Source: Thunnus maccoyii (Eukaryota; Chordata; Actinopteri; Scombriformes; Scombridae). Taken from it: a stretch of DNA of 64,000 nt. The notes under the pieces were generated by a model. It made no database searches. It saw nothing but the letters and a program-made list of their open reading frames with translations, and was not told where the DNA came from. The stretch spans positions 26,651,001 to 26,715,000 of the forward strand of contig NC_056550.1 in assembly GCF_910596095.1 (NCBI RefSeq), given 5' to 3'. Made by a program: the position numbers and the translations under genes. Positions 1 to 12,102 of the stretch are shown in pieces (position 1 is the stretch's first letter; each line of letters opens with the position of its first letter).

Positions 1-540
1 CCTGTGACAGAAGCCCTTCGACTGCGCCACGGCCCGACGTGCATAAAGGTGCAAAGGCCCGTTCAACGCCGCTTGCAGCTTTAATTATTTTATGCTACTG
101 TATAGGACTACACCTACTCAATTTCAGATTGAAATTCTGTTCTTTTCAGTGCACTACATCCTGGATTAAACTATAGGCCTAGGCTACCGGAAGCTCACGG
201 TTCATTCTGGATATTGGAAATATTTCAAGGTTTTATTTATTATATCTTCTTTTAGTTCTTTTTATATCAATCTTTTGATACACAGACAGTATTTTTTAGC
301 AGGATCAATTTATTTTTGGTTTGGTCTTCTCATTGGATTTGTAGACATTCTTTTGTGCCCTTTGATATTTGCTTTCAACAAGAACCGTATTCATCTGGAC
401 GTGGATGTAAGATGTCCGGAGAAGACCTGTTCACCATACCTGGACTTTGTGTGTTTGCCTGCCCTCTAAACATTAATTAGATAAAATCTTGTCTAAACAG
501 TCAAACAGATTTTGTCTCAAGCCATTTCATAACACAAACA
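1..540. other. Upstream spacer without a supported gene
   Basis: AT-rich sequence upstream of the pentraxin gene. Open frames here are short and show no family resemblance, signal peptide or splice context that I would trust. Distal regulatory DNA for the pentraxin gene may lie here, but I see no motif strong enough to name. Confidence 0.5.
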
Positions 541-590
541 AGGAACAGTAAATAGATGTTGTTAGGCTGTTATCAGCTTGGGCGGTCAGG

Positions 591-598
591 CTATAAAA
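591..598 (+). promoter_or_regulatory. TATA box of the pentraxin gene
   Basis: CTATAAAA lies about 220 bp upstream of the pentraxin ATG at 814, predicting a transcription start near 620. Acute-phase pentraxin promoters are commonly TATA-driven. The spacing leaves about 190 nt of 5' leader unless another leader intron exists. Confidence 0.55.
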
Positions 599-813
599 AC
601 CCTCTGTTCAGATTTTCTGCAGCAGGGTCTTCACAGCGGCACAGTATGTATACAGCTTCATTCTGCTTTTATATCTTTATGTATTCTTTTCTATGCATCA
701 GAACTACTGACAGTGGTGAAACACTGCATATAACTCAAAATTACAAGATGCATGAACATATGTGCAGTGAACTGAGTAAATTCTCTCATTTTCTGCAGTT
801 TTGCTCGGACAAA

Positions 814-3309
814 ATGAGATTTTCATGCGTTCTTTTTCTCATTGCCATCTCCATGGAGTTGGCAGGTATTTGTCTACTTTTCTAGTGTCTTAATGTGCAT
901 ATCTGTATATGCACGGTATAAATGTAATAGTTTGTTTGCAAATTTAAAAGTGAATGAATTAACTGACTGAAACTAATCGATAAATTGATCAACAGAAAAT
1001 GAATCAGCAATTGTTTTAATAGTTGATTAATCGTTTAATTTTCTGATATATTTATTATATATACACAGTAAATATGTAAATAGGGATGAAATAACAGCTG
1101 GCTGAAATGGAAAGAAGAAGAAAACCTAATTCTGTTGGTAGACAAGGTAATACTGAGACTTTAGTACCACATTAAAAAGCAGTGAAGATACTTGGAAAAT
1201 GATTGCAAACAAAATGAACGCAGGCTTTTGTGGCATCAATGAATTTTTGTGTTACTTGTGTTGCTGGCAAATAAAAGCAGTGTTACATCCAAACAAATGT
1301 TCAAATTAAATTCAAACAATAGACTAACAATACTTTACTCTGAATACATATACAGTATTTCATTACTGATTACATTTTGTACAGTAATTCCTTAACATAT
1401 CTCAGAAAGTTTGCTCACCTCTGTCTCTGTACACTTCTGAAGCTCCCTTAATAATATGTCTAAGTTATAAGAATTTGTTTCAATTAGAAGGTTTGCAAGT
1501 GTATATATGAAGAGAGTGTAAGTGATGGATTTTCATTTTTACTTTTAGGGTCCAGAATCCATACTTAAACAGTGTATTTGTAGTTTATTGACATACTCTC
1601 ATATTTCTACACATTTGCCGATTGGATGTTTTTTATGGTTAAAAGCTCTTTGGAACTTTCGTTAATAAAATCTCTGTTTCTTGTCTTTCAGTGAGTGTTA
1701 CCATTAAGACCGTGGTATTCCCCACAGAGACGGATACTGATTATGTTGAGTTGATCGCTCGTTAACCTCTGGACTTGGCGGCATTCACTCTGTGCATGCG
1801 TGTTGCCACAGAGCTCAGTTGCAAGCGTGAGGTCATCCTCTTTGCTTATCGGACTCCAAACGCTGATGAGCTGAATGTATGGCGTGAACAAGACGGCAGG
1901 TAGACACTTTGAGCTCCACACTTTGTGAAATCCACTTAAGATTAAAGCTCTGACTAAACTCTAAATAATTGACATGTTGACACATCACTTTAAAGCCCAA
2001 CAACACAGAATATTTTGGCTTTAAGATACTAAGGATCCAAGATGAGGCAATATTTTGGCATTAAATTCTGTTAAATTTCATAATTTTTGTGCCAAAAAAC
2101 CCTTCTACTACTACTTCTCACAATACTATTACTTCTACTAACTATATTACTACCACCACTACAATTAATTAATACTATTAATACTACTACAGTTACTATA
2201 ATAATGCTACTATTACTAAAATAATATCACTACTATAAACAATACAGTACAGCAATAAGTACAATACTGCTTCTATTATTTCTAACAATAGTACTAGTCT
2301 TACTCCACTACTACTATGGACAATAGTTCACTACTACTTCTACTAACTACTTACAATACTACTAGTATTACCTTTACTATTACTGACAAAATTGCTACCA
2401 CAATGGACAATGATGAACTAGCCTACTACTTCTACTACCTACTAACAATAGTACAACAACTACTGTGATACTAATACTAGCAATACTTGTGCTACTACTA
2501 ATAATATTACGTCTACTGATGCACTACTACTTCTCAATACTTATTATTAGTAGTATTACTACTACTAACAATACATTGAGTCTTTTTTTCGGCCTTTAAG
2601 TTTAATAAGATAAAATATTAATAAAAAGGAAAAAGGGAAAAAACAATACAAGTGTATTAACCAATAATAATAACAATACTACCACTACTCCTTCTTCTAC
2701 TGCTACAAATATTCATGACATGTACTCATGTGTTATTACATGAAATTCAGCTTTGCAGGAGAATGAACTAAACTGATGAAATCTGTAATAATTATGTGTT
2801 AAACTGACTTCACTGACACATGCCTTTTAACACTCACATATTTTAATTTTGCAATGTTAGACCGCTGTACAAATGAAGTGTATATGTGTGTGTTTAGATT
2901 GTCCCTGTACCTGAGATCAAGTTCAGAAGCTGTTCACTTCCAAGTCCCTCAGTTTGGTGCCCTTGAGACCCACCTTTGCGTCACCTGGGATTCCAGTTCA
3001 GGTGCTACTGCCCTCTTCCTGGATGGGAGGAGAAGCCTGACTAAAATCTACAAGATGGGTCACAGAGTGCAGTCTGGAGGCAGAGTTATCCTCGGACAAG
3101 ATCTGGACAGTTATTGGGGTTCTTTTGAGGCCAAACAGAGTTTTGTCGGGGAGATCAGTGATGTTAATATGTGGGACTCTGTCCTCCCAGACAGCACCAT
3201 CCAACGCATGTCCTCTGGGAATAGAGAGCCAAGAGGAAACGTTTTTGAGTGGGAAGCTATACAGTTTGAAATTCATGGGGGGGCAACGGTTCTTAATCGT
3301 GAACTGTAG
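814..3309 (+). pseudogene. Pentraxin (CRP/SAP-like), three exons, one in-frame stop
   Basis: Short pentraxins are secreted calcium-dependent pattern-recognition lectins of innate immunity. Coding exons: 814-865 (signal peptide MRFSCVLFLIAISMELAG), 1692-1899 and 2898-3309, all with GT-AG borders and matching phases, giving 207 codons with the stop. Exon 3 holds the pentraxin signature HxCxTWxS (HLCVTWDS, residues 95-102). Cys52 and Cys97 match the family disulfide pair. GQDLDS and QSFVGEISDVNMWD correspond to the calcium-binding loop and following strand of CRP. The oddity is codon 42 (TAA at 1763-1765), where I expect a lysine-type codon just before PLDL. Everything downstream is otherwise open and conserved, so the lesion is recent, an allele, or a read error. 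An upstream alternative start cannot rescue it. A possible ATTAAA poly(A) signal lies at 3449. Intron 2 carries a long degenerate trinucleotide tract. Confidence 0.85.
2099..2570. repeat. Degenerate ACT/AAT trinucleotide tract in pentraxin intron 2
   Basis: About 470 bp of imperfect TAC/ACT/AAT triplets (for example ACTACTACTTCTAC) with interruptions, and a smaller echo near 2660-2710. It looks like an old expanded microsatellite that has mutated. No coding or structural function is implied. Confidence 0.8.
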
Positions 3310-3448
3310 CTATAATGGTCACATATGACATGCTGGAATAATATAGGCAGCGTCATAATGTAAAGTAAGGCCATATAAAGCTCTGGAAGTCAATGTAGAC
3401 ACATTAAACCTGTATGAAATATAATCAGAAGATGATTTGTTGATCAAA

Positions 3449-3454
3449 ATTAAA
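3449..3454 (+). terminator. Probable poly(A) signal of the pentraxin gene
   Basis: ATTAAA, the commonest variant of the poly(A) hexamer, lies 140 nt after the pentraxin stop codon. No canonical AATAAA occurs between it and the stop. Confidence 0.4.
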
Positions 3455-3678
3455 GTCTGTGCACTCATGTCGGTGTCATTAATGATCATTTCTTACCACA
3501 AATATGGGGTCTCACTGTAATTCTTTTTCAATAATATAAAAACTTATGCATGCAATGGCTGTTATGGTGGAATATATTTCATGATAATGTCAAACTAAGA
3601 CTGCATCAGTACTCACCTAACATATACAAAACTGTACTAGCTGTTCCATTTTTGTGTTTTTCAATTAATGATATGACA

Positions 3679-4350
3679 TTAAAGGACGAGTTCACAGTTT
3701 TTCAGTGGTGTCTTAAAACAACAGTCAGGAGCCCAAATGAACATTGAAACCTGTTTCTTGCTGTAATCATTCCTCCTGTTCATATTGACCATTAGAAGAT
3801 CCCTTCATAATGCACTTATAATGTAAGTGATGGGGGACAAAATCCACAGTTCTCCCTCAGTGCAAAAAATGTATTTAAAAGTTTATCTGAAGCTAATATG
3901 AAGCTTCAGCGTCCAAATGAGTCAAATCAAGTAGATATCTTTCAACGTTACAGTCTTTTTAGTGCCAAAGTCCCTCTTTTTGTTACTATACTTCCACCTG
4001 CAGCTCAACAGGGAAACACTGTCTGAGGAAACACAAAGAGGGAATTTGATGCTAAAAAGACTCTAAATGTGTCAGATAACCACTTGACGTGACTAACTCA
4101 GACTGCTGAAGCCTCATATAAGCTTCACAGAGACTTTTAAATGCATTTTTGCGCTAAATGTGACTGTATAGACACACTGTGGATTTTGGCCTCCATCACT
4201 TACATTGAAAGCACATTTGAAGGGGATCTTTTAATAGCCAGTATGAACAGGAGGAATTATTACAGCGAGGAAAAACCTCTTTCACTGTTCATATAGACAC
4301 CTGACTGTTGTTTTAAGACACACTCGAAAAACTGTGAACCTGACCTTTAC
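3679..4350. mobile_element. Foldback MITE with arms of about 200 bp
   Basis: The left end (GAGTTCACAGTTTTTC, then TGTCTTAAAACAACAGTCAG and AATGTAAGTGATGG) recurs reverse-complemented at the right end (about 4140-4350) in the same order. The arms are roughly 200 bp with about 85 percent match by eye, and the unit of about 670 bp has no coding capacity. It is a non-autonomous DNA transposon of uncertain superfamily. No clear target duplication was found. Confidence 0.8.
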
Positions 4351-5110
4351 TGATAGTTGGACTTTGACCAGTAGATGTGCTTTAAAAACTGCCTAAATTG
4401 AATATTCTGATTTTCAAGATAAAGTTTAAATGCATGAAAAATCAACAAGAATAAATATAATTTATGACTGTAGTACAACCATTAATAAAAAAAATAATAC
4501 TGCTTTAAACAATTAACTCAATTAATTACACTTTTCAACCTCACATGCGACTGTGAAATTACAAATTATTATTCCAACTGTAAGGCCAGAAAAACACTGA
4601 GGTCTCAGGATTATTATCACTGAATCTAACGACAACTCGGGTGTTGTGATAAATATAATGATAATAATAACAGTGCACTCTTATGATAAATTGAATGGCT
4701 TATGGAAAAATCTGGAGTAAGCTATATGTGTTGTTCAGCATCCTCTAGTGGAGCAGTTTTGTGTATTAGTTGCAGCTCCAACTCCAAATAATTTTGAGGG
4801 ACTTTATGGGTTATTTAGCTTAATAATCACCTGAAAAACACAAAAAAGTCCAATTAAATACTTCACAATTCTTAAAATGACACATCTACTGCTTCTCTCT
4901 CACTAAAAGATCCAGATCACACTTGTGTAAGTTGCATACTGGACCATGATTGGCTCCAGTCGTGATGTCACAAATCATGCTTGTGCATATATTTCTTAAA
5001 CTCATATATAAGGTGAGCACAGAGAAACATTTCCCCCTTCAGCAGCTAAATGTTATAGAGGGGGTGTTATAGAATAGAGGGGCACTTTAAGCTTCACTTT
5101 AATGTTATGG
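4351..5110. other. AT-rich spacer
   Basis: No gene, RNA or well-bounded repeat was recognised. The 4900-5100 stretch resembles generic fish interspersed sequence, but I could not find both of its ends. Confidence 0.4.
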
Positions 5111-5116
5111 GTGGAC

Positions 5117-5152
<36 letters not shown>

Positions 5153-5153
5153 G
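5117..5153. repeat. (CA)n microsatellite
   Basis: An uninterrupted CA run of about 15 units, followed by a single-base interruption. Confidence 0.95.
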
Positions 5154-5486
5154 CTGATAATTTAAATCACATTAATTCGTACTTAATGTTCTGGCAGGAC
5201 TTTCATCATCCCTCTATTTTGTATACCTACTATATGTATAAAGTAACTAGCTTTTTTACCATTTAATATTTATCTCTTCAATTCTCTGCACTATTTGAAT
5301 CCTGTTTACAGTTCACAGATACGGTTTTGCTTGTATATAGTCATGCCTTGTGTATATTTCTGAAGTTTCTTGTTATTTTGTGTATGTACATTGAGAGCCA
5401 TTTAACCGGAATTCCTTGTATGCGTGAATATATTCGACCATATGACTCTGATTATGTGTGAAATCCAAAATATAAAGGTGCACTGC

Positions 5487-5492
5487 AAAAAA
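5487..5492 (-). terminator. Pol III terminator of tRNA-Thr
   Basis: Six T residues on the transcribed sense about 28 nt past the tRNA 3' end. This is farther than usual but is the first run of four or more T's. Confidence 0.5.
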
Positions 5493-5519
5493 GCAAGTAT
5501 TACAGTTCACACAGGTCCA

Positions 5520-5591
5520 AGGCACGGACGGGGTTCGAACCCGCGATCTTCGGTTTACGAGACCGACGCCTTACCACTTGGCCACCGCGCC
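5520..5591 (-). tRNA. tRNA-Thr (anticodon CGT)
   Basis: On the minus strand, GGCGCGGTGGCCAAG begins the acceptor and D arms and the T arm carries GGGTTCGAACCCC. The acceptor stem GGCGCGG pairs with CCGTGCC with one G-U, and the discriminator is U. The anticodon stem TCGGT/ACCGA encloses the loop CTCGTAA, giving anticodon CGT, which reads ACG (Thr). A and B box promoters are intact and there is no intron. A T6 run on the minus strand at 5492-5487 is a fitting RNA polymerase III terminator. The sequence agrees with the vertebrate nuclear tRNA-Thr(CGU) family, so it is probably functional. Confidence 0.93.
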
Positions 5592-6149
5592 TGGTAATGT
5601 AAATGGGGCACAGTATGACTAGTTAAAGAGAGAGATAATATCGTATGTAAATTCTATGTTAAAATATCTGTAGAACATGCTAAATAGCTAACTTCAGTCT
5701 CTACACAAACTCGTGATGTCAAAAGGGAAAAGGCCACAGTTCCAGACTCCATTATTTTCCACTTTCTCTTTCTCAGCAACAGACGGGCAAATCGCTCTTG
5801 TATAACTTATATAAAAAAAGATATATTCTTTGTCGTTCAAGGTTAACCCGAAATAAAAGCAACGCCTCAAACGCAGAAAGGCACACGATTCATTCATGTT
5901 TTGGAAGTGGTTCGCAAACTTTCTTCTATCGAATCACCATGCACTATGAGAGTTAACGTTACTGATATGCGAACTATTAAAAACAAAATGGACCTCGTCG
6001 ATATTCTTGCATGCTGCCGAATGTGCAGGCAGACGGCATTACTGTTTATAAAACGTCTTATGTGTTGTTTTATTTTTGCATGTCGGCGAGGTCACAAAAG
6101 TGTCGATTGTTGAAATGAAGTTTGGCGTGCTTTAATCTCCGTACATGAG

Positions 6150-6330
6150 AGAGGGGAATAGTTGAGTACACACCCGGAAGTGAAGTGGCTACTCGCTCAC
6201 CGGCAGCAGCAACATATATCAGTCTTTTCCCCTGAAACATGGGGGCTGTAGATGTTATATGATAATGTGAGATGTCGGTGGGAACCGTGTGTGGTCTTCG
6301 CGAATTTAAGGAGTTAAGCTAACTAATGCT
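6150..6330 (+). other. Probable non-coding first exon of the small membrane-protein gene
   Basis: This segment is richer in GC and CpG than its surroundings (CCGGAAGTGAAGTGG near 6174 is an ETS-like site, typical of TATA-less housekeeping promoters) and ends at a consensus donor, GTAAGT, at 6331. The next good acceptor is TTCCAG at 7367-7372, just before the 7430 ATG. Exon status is inference. Confidence 0.45.
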
Positions 6331-7429
6331 GTAAGTAATACTTTTCGTGAAAATCAGTTCTAGCTCGGTTATAAGAGACAAGCCTGTGTGTAAGCTAACG
6401 CGCTAGCTTGCCAGCAGAGGATCTCCTCCATGTTATGTTATTATGCTCAGTTTTTGTGCAAGGTATATAATTAACCTGCACATCCAACTAGTCCAGCCTC
6501 TGCAAGTATCTGAGGTTACATTAATCACAGTATTTTATGCTGTTTTTTTTCCACATTTAACAGAATTTCACTTATCCGTGTTTACCTGCGCCAAATTGTA
6601 TTACAGATGATTAAATATTCAAATAATACGCGCTGACTGACAACTTTGCATACATACAAAGCATGAATTAAAGGTGTTTACATTTGATTATGAGCCATTC
6701 TTCAATTCGGCACACCAAAGCATATCCTTATGTAAAGTTTTAACGTTATAAATTGCAAAATTGTAAGCCTACTTCCTCTTTTTGAAGCAGGGTTGATCCC
6801 ATGACGTACAAAGTAAAGTTAAGGTTGAAGCTACTGTAGGTAATTCAATATTTATCATAGATCATTTATGGGCTTATCGGCATATAACAAAAAGAGCAGT
6901 TTTATGTCATGTTTTTGAAGAGTTTTGTCTGGAACAATGTTCATTATATTGAACAGCAGTGATTTTATATCTATTATGCCTTATTGTGATGTATCAGGAT
7001 ATTTTATCATGATAAAGATTTCAATCATATCACCCACTGTATACTGTATAAATCAGATAAACAAGGCATTACAACATCAAACGGATATAAAAGCAGAACA
7101 ATATGATTCTTTTAGCCTTTCTAAATTGCTGTGACTTTTGAAATACTCCTGTTGATGAAACATGACAGAACTTTTTTTGGCATTTTTATCAAAGGTTAAG
7201 CCACTGCGTAATGTGACTTACGCAGTGGATTTTTTACAGAACTTGAATCATGTGCCAACAAAGAAAACTGTGATGGAATTTACAGCTTCATTCTGTAGAA
7301 AAGGTTTTAGCATTGACCTTCAATGCTCAGTGCCTTGTTGACATCTCACTCTGTCTTGTATCCATGTTCCAGTCTTTGACAGAGCCTGTCTGACCTGCAG
7401 CACAGCTGAGCCTCCCTGTCTGCTCTGCC

Positions 7430-7624
7430 ATGCCTCTGGTGGTGGACGCTGTGTGGGCGCTGTGGAGCATCACAGCCGGCATCTACGACTACTTCCACAC
7501 CAACGCCATGGAGGAGAGGATCCACACGCTGGAGAACGTCCTCTCTATCCACCAGTTTGTGATCGCGGCCCTGTCGGCAGGCCTCATCCTGCTCATGACA
7601 TATATACTATGGAGAAAACACTGA
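7430..7624 (+). CDS. Small single-pass membrane protein, 64 aa, family not recognised
   Basis: The ATG sits in a good context (CTGCCATGC) in an exon beginning after TTCCAG (7373) or CCTGCAG (7401). The first part (residues 4-24, with two Trp and two Tyr) is amphipathic. MEERIHTLENVLSIHQ (residues 27-42) looks like a short helix. Residues 43-61 (VIAALSAGLILLMTYILW) are a clear transmembrane helix followed by RKH at the C-terminus, so the protein is probably tail-anchored or type II. Codon use is markedly GC-richer than the flanks, which supports real coding. A 1.8-kb 3' UTR fits, with AATAAA at 9395 and 9402. I cannot assign a function. Overlapping open frames on both strands are shadows of this exon. 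Confidence 0.65.
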   Translation: MPLVVDAVWALWSITAGIYDYFHTNAMEERIHTLENVLSIHQFVIAALSAGLILLMTYILWRKH

Positions 7625-9394
7625 ACCTGAACACTGACCAAGGCCAAATGCCCACTGCTCAGGGTAGTTTCCATCCTGATATTGGCCAATGTGACAGTTT
7701 GGCTCAAATGACTGCTCACAGTTGAAGATCGAGCATGTTTGATAATGGTTAGGAGGTCCCAATTGAGGTCAGCAGCACTGATGGGAAACTAAACAAAGGC
7801 AACAAAATTTAATAAGGACTCCATCGATGTGCGTGTAGTGAGCGCTTTGTCTGTCTATCTGTATGTTTTTTGGATGTTAAACTGTCCTGAGAAGATGTCT
7901 GCAGATCATTGTCCACATTAATAACAAATCATAATAGCTTCTCGAGGCAACTTTGCACTTTGACATTATTTCGCCAAGCTTGAAAGACTTCACTGTCTAG
8001 AAAAGTCATCTGAGATGATGCCATTAGATTAAACACCTTCCCCGTGTGTGATGGTGGGTGACGATTTATGTGGTGGAGAGGTTTAGTCATTGTTGGTTAT
8101 GACAGCTTTCTCTGGACGGCGGAGATGCTGTTGGATTTAAAACTTGAATTGTTGTGGACGCAAGGAGTGACATTGGTTGCTACTAAGTTCTTTAACCCTA
8201 TTCTTACAAGATTACAACAAAGTTACCTTGAGATCAACTGCCTTGTGTTTACAAATGAATCATGCCATTTATTAGGAAATGATGGATGTTTTTGTAGCAT
8301 AGCATAGCTTTCTAAGACCGTATCCCTGAGATACTAGTGAATTTATCTCATTATCCTGATATCCTGGCATTTATCTCATGAAGGGTACTTTTCTATCTTG
8401 AGTTAACAAAAGGTGGTCTTAACTAATACTCTGCAGGCCTCCTTCCTCTCCCCTCTGACATTTGTGCTCAGTGACGCCTCTGTCTCTCTCAAAGCTGAGA
8501 GAAAAGTGTCCAAGCTGGATCCCACTTTGGATAAACCATAAAATGTGATATTGAGACATTTAAGTCACAAAAACATTGTAGTTAATTCTTTATTACAGTA
8601 CAATTTATTTTCTCAAGATAATTAAGTTGTAATGTTGAGATAGCAGGATTTAGTTGGTAAATATGGTGAAGATGTGTTGTCTCCAACAGGTGGGGGGATA
8701 GGGGTGCCAGCATGTGACTCCCAGAAGACGGTGTGTTCCACTTTCTAAAATTGATGTCATGCTATGTTGTCATACATAGCAGTGCTTTGATGGGAATGTG
8801 TAGCCGTGGTCAAACTGGGGATAATCGGTTGAAATTGGACTCCTGAGTCTTGCACAAACCTCCCTCAGAGCCGTGAGAGGGACAGTCAGTGGTTCTAACT
8901 TGCAGAGTTAGTTTAAGGGCTGGAAATGATCTTGTTACACTGTTACGGTAAAGTCAGAGCAGGGGTTTAAAAAACTTACAGATGCCTTCGGCTGCTGTGG
9001 TCTGTGTCAGTCCTGGTTTCAGGTGACAGACCAGGATAAGAATTAAGTAAACACTGGGAATTAATTCAACCTATATATGACCTATTTTTTCATGTGGAAG
9101 AGAAGGGGTCGGAGATGTGGGATTTTAGAGGTCCATCTATTTATTTATTGTTGTCTAAGTGTTTTGGAAAGGCTTGTTGTGACTGTTGACACTGTTTTGA
9201 GATTGTCATTACCCATTTTCTCATGCTTTTTCTTACTAACCGTTAAAAATATGGTCTAATGATTCAATCAAATATTGTTCACTTGCTGTTGTACCTGACT
9301 TTCTGGGGTTATTTTTCAGTGTACTGTACGCACTACTATATGTTACTCTGACAAACCACTACAATGGCCACTATTAAAGGGAATATGTTTGAAT

Positions 9395-9407
9395 AATAAA
9401 TAATAAA
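9395..9407 (+). terminator. Twin AATAAA poly(A) signals
   Basis: Two overlapping-range AATAAA hexamers (9395-9400 and 9402-9407) end the long 3' region of the 64-aa membrane-protein gene. They are the first strong candidates downstream of it. Confidence 0.4.
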
Positions 9408-9499
9408 TCATACTTAACGTCTAAGCTCTGCATTTTTCCACTTGTTCATGTTTTAATGAAAACTTTTTTGTTCTCTACGAAGCAGTGGTTGCAATATGT

Positions 9500-9640
9500 T
9501 ATTATCATCTCAAGATCACAAGTTAATTATCTCCTTATTTCAGGATAATTATCTTGTTATCTTGAGATAATTATCCCGTTATCACAAGAAAACATTTGTT
9601 ATCCTGAAATAACAAGATGCTGAACTTGAAATAACGAGAT
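9500..9640. repeat. AT-rich self-complementary tract (TTATCTTGAGATAA units)
   Basis: Short units built on ATCTTGAGATAA and its variants recur in both orientations and can fold into hairpins. A similar but weaker tract is at 8320-8400. It is probably a decayed MITE. Confidence 0.5.
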
Positions 9641-9856
9641 AGAAGATTGCAACGTAGCTGTAAAAATATGTTAAATTGCATTGAATTTTATTAAAAAACT
9701 GACTTGTTGCAGAAGGAAAGCTGTATAAAGCACAAGAGGAGAAAAAAACTAAATTCTTGGAGGTTACAGTCTTATAGAGCATCATGAGACAAAATTTGAA
9801 TGAAAAGTTAAGGAACAATGCTATAGGTAAGCAATTAAAGGAGTATAATGGTGGTA

Positions 9857-9857
9857 A

Positions 9858-9902
<45 letters not shown>
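9857..9902. repeat. (TA)n microsatellite at the left edge of the tandem duplication
   Basis: A nearly pure TA run of about 20 units ends 5 bp before unit A of the 17-kb duplication begins. Confidence 0.95.
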
Positions 9903-9903
<1 letters not shown>

Positions 9904-10249
9904 CTAGTCTCAATGAGGGGAGTCACATCAACCTGCTAAAAGATGCACATTTCCAAATATGGACATCACTCCCGGAGTTGAGGGTGTTCCCCAGAGATAA
10001 AGCTGAACTACTGACACATGCGAAGTGCTCCCAAGGGACTCTCCATAAGCTATTGTTCCCCTTCTCCTTTCCACAAAGTTAGGTTGTAAAAAATAGACAA
10101 TAAATGAAAAGTGCAAAGCAATAATTGCAATAAGTTCTTCCCTACATGTTACACACGGTGCTGTCTCTGTGTTATGGGTGTATAAATAGGTAGAGTGTGT
10201 GGACCTCCTTTGTAAGAGTTTATTCATGAACACTTATTGTAACACTTTC

Positions 10250-10800
10250 ATTTTCTAAAATAAAAGTGGTGAAGTAATAAAAAAAAGACAAGACATAAAA
10301 GTAATAAAAACAAAAAAAGGATTTTTAAGCCAAATTCCAGTTTTATTCGAATACAAATATAAATACAAATCTGCTGCCTCAACAAATATAGATACAAATA
10401 CAAATACTGGAATATACAAAATTGTATCATCTGCATAAAAAATCATGTCTGTGTTAGAATAATAACATTGTTTATGTAGATTGTAAATACCAATAGACCA
10501 AAAACAGCACAGAACCTTGTGGTACCCCTTTGGTTGTTAAAAGGGAGGTTGATGTGACAGTTTCCTGTGTTCTTTCAGACAAATATGCATGAAACCATTT
10601 TTGAGCATGATCATCCAAACCAAGACAGCATACTTTGTTAGTAAAATACAATGGTCAATAGTATCAAGAGCCTTGTAAAGGTATTTAAAAGATAAACAGT
10701 GCAACACAGTGATGTTTCTTCTCCAGAAAATGTATGATATCATTTAATATAAAGGTAGACGCTGAGTTTGTACTTTGTTGTTGTAATGTTTGACACTAAA
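10250..10800 (-). mobile_element. LINE reverse-transcriptase fragment (CR1/L2/Rex-like), unit A
   Basis: Minus-strand frames carry pieces of a reverse transcriptase: KALDTIDHCILL, the region before GVPQG, and FYADDTILYIP (YADD active site). Frameshifts and stops break it. The better-kept counterpart is at 27720-28130. Confidence 0.75.
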
Positions 10801-10991
10801 ATTATAAGACTGCATTTATCTTGTTTCTGATGACTGCATGTAACAACTTAATACTAATCAGCCAGCAGAGATGCATAGATTTGGAGAATTGGTTTTGAAA
10901 AAAACAAACTTAATTAGACATCATTTATTCATTGCTCTGACTGCAACCACTACTGAAACCTACCCTGGAGACATTTATTATGTCAGATATC

Positions 10992-12088
10992 TTAAGGGGG
11001 AACCTATTATGCTTTTACTTTCTTTTCAGTCATATATATAATGTTACAAAGTTGGATTTTCATATTTAACGTGGCCAAACTGTCAACTAATGAGGTAAAG
11101 GTATGTAGAAGTTATCCCTGTGAGCCAAAAGCACCAATTTTCAGACTATTCTGAACGCTCAGTTTTAAACATGTCTTTCTAATTTTAAACCGAGCCAACG
11201 TCAACTTGTGACTGATTTCATTATATGGTAGTCTGCTACAGTGTGTGTGTCAGCTGCTCCTGTTGGAGTTCACTGCTCCACTCCACTAACATTATGGCGT
11301 TTCTTTGGGTGATTCTGCTTGTACAGTTCCTCTGTGCATTATTTCTAACTGATCTGCAGAACAAAGAGGTCCAAATACCTACAGATCTTGTTGTGTCGAC
11401 CAGTTTTTATTGAAGAATTACATCGCTAACAAAGCTCCACTAAATGGTGGATAAACATTTAATTTCCTGTAAATTCTTCACAATTAACATCTCCCATTAT
11501 TTAGTCATTAAAAAGCTTTTAATTTGAAGCAGCAAAAACAGGAAATGCTGGGTTTCCATCAGCAGTATTATAACATGAATCTGATACAGTTGAAAGTGAT
11601 CAGTAAAGAGTAAAATAAGATAGATATCTGAAAGTACAAACATGAACGCAGAGAGAAACTAAACTTCAAACCACAGAGTTTTTGTGAGAAGCTACAAAAG
11701 TATTGAGAGCTGAACACAGATAGGATAAAGATATCAAACAATAAGCAGGTAATGGGCTTTACCAAATAGATATGTCCTTCTGCAATCTTTGTTGCTGTGG
11801 ATGTTCGTGTTGTCCACTCGCACATTTTGGATCAGATTTCTGCTCCAACAAGTATGGATGTATTGGCAGTAGCGGAAGTTTATATTTTGATTAAAGAACG
11901 AGAACAAGAAGTAAAATCCAACTACTATATTTTGTTTATGCTGTCTCAGGAGCCTTTTTTGTTTGTTTGTTTTTTTGTTGTTTGTGGGTTTTTTGTCTTT
12001 TTTAACTGTGAATCATGCAACGCTACTCTAATGGAGTCCAAAAATAAAAAATAGGGAGCTGAAAATGAGTATAATAGGTCCCCTTTAA
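10992..12088. mobile_element. TTAA-flanked non-autonomous DNA transposon, unit A
   Basis: The ends are TTAAGGGGGAACCTATTATG and, reverse-complemented, TTAAAGGGGACCTATTATAC. They are inverted repeats bordered by TTAA, the target used by piggyBac and Kolobok elements. The 1.1-kb interior has no transposase. The same insertion is at 28640-29703, so it predates the duplication. Its right end is 14 nt beyond the natterin stop codon. Confidence 0.75.
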
Positions 12089-12102
12089 GAACTCTTCCAT
12101 TT

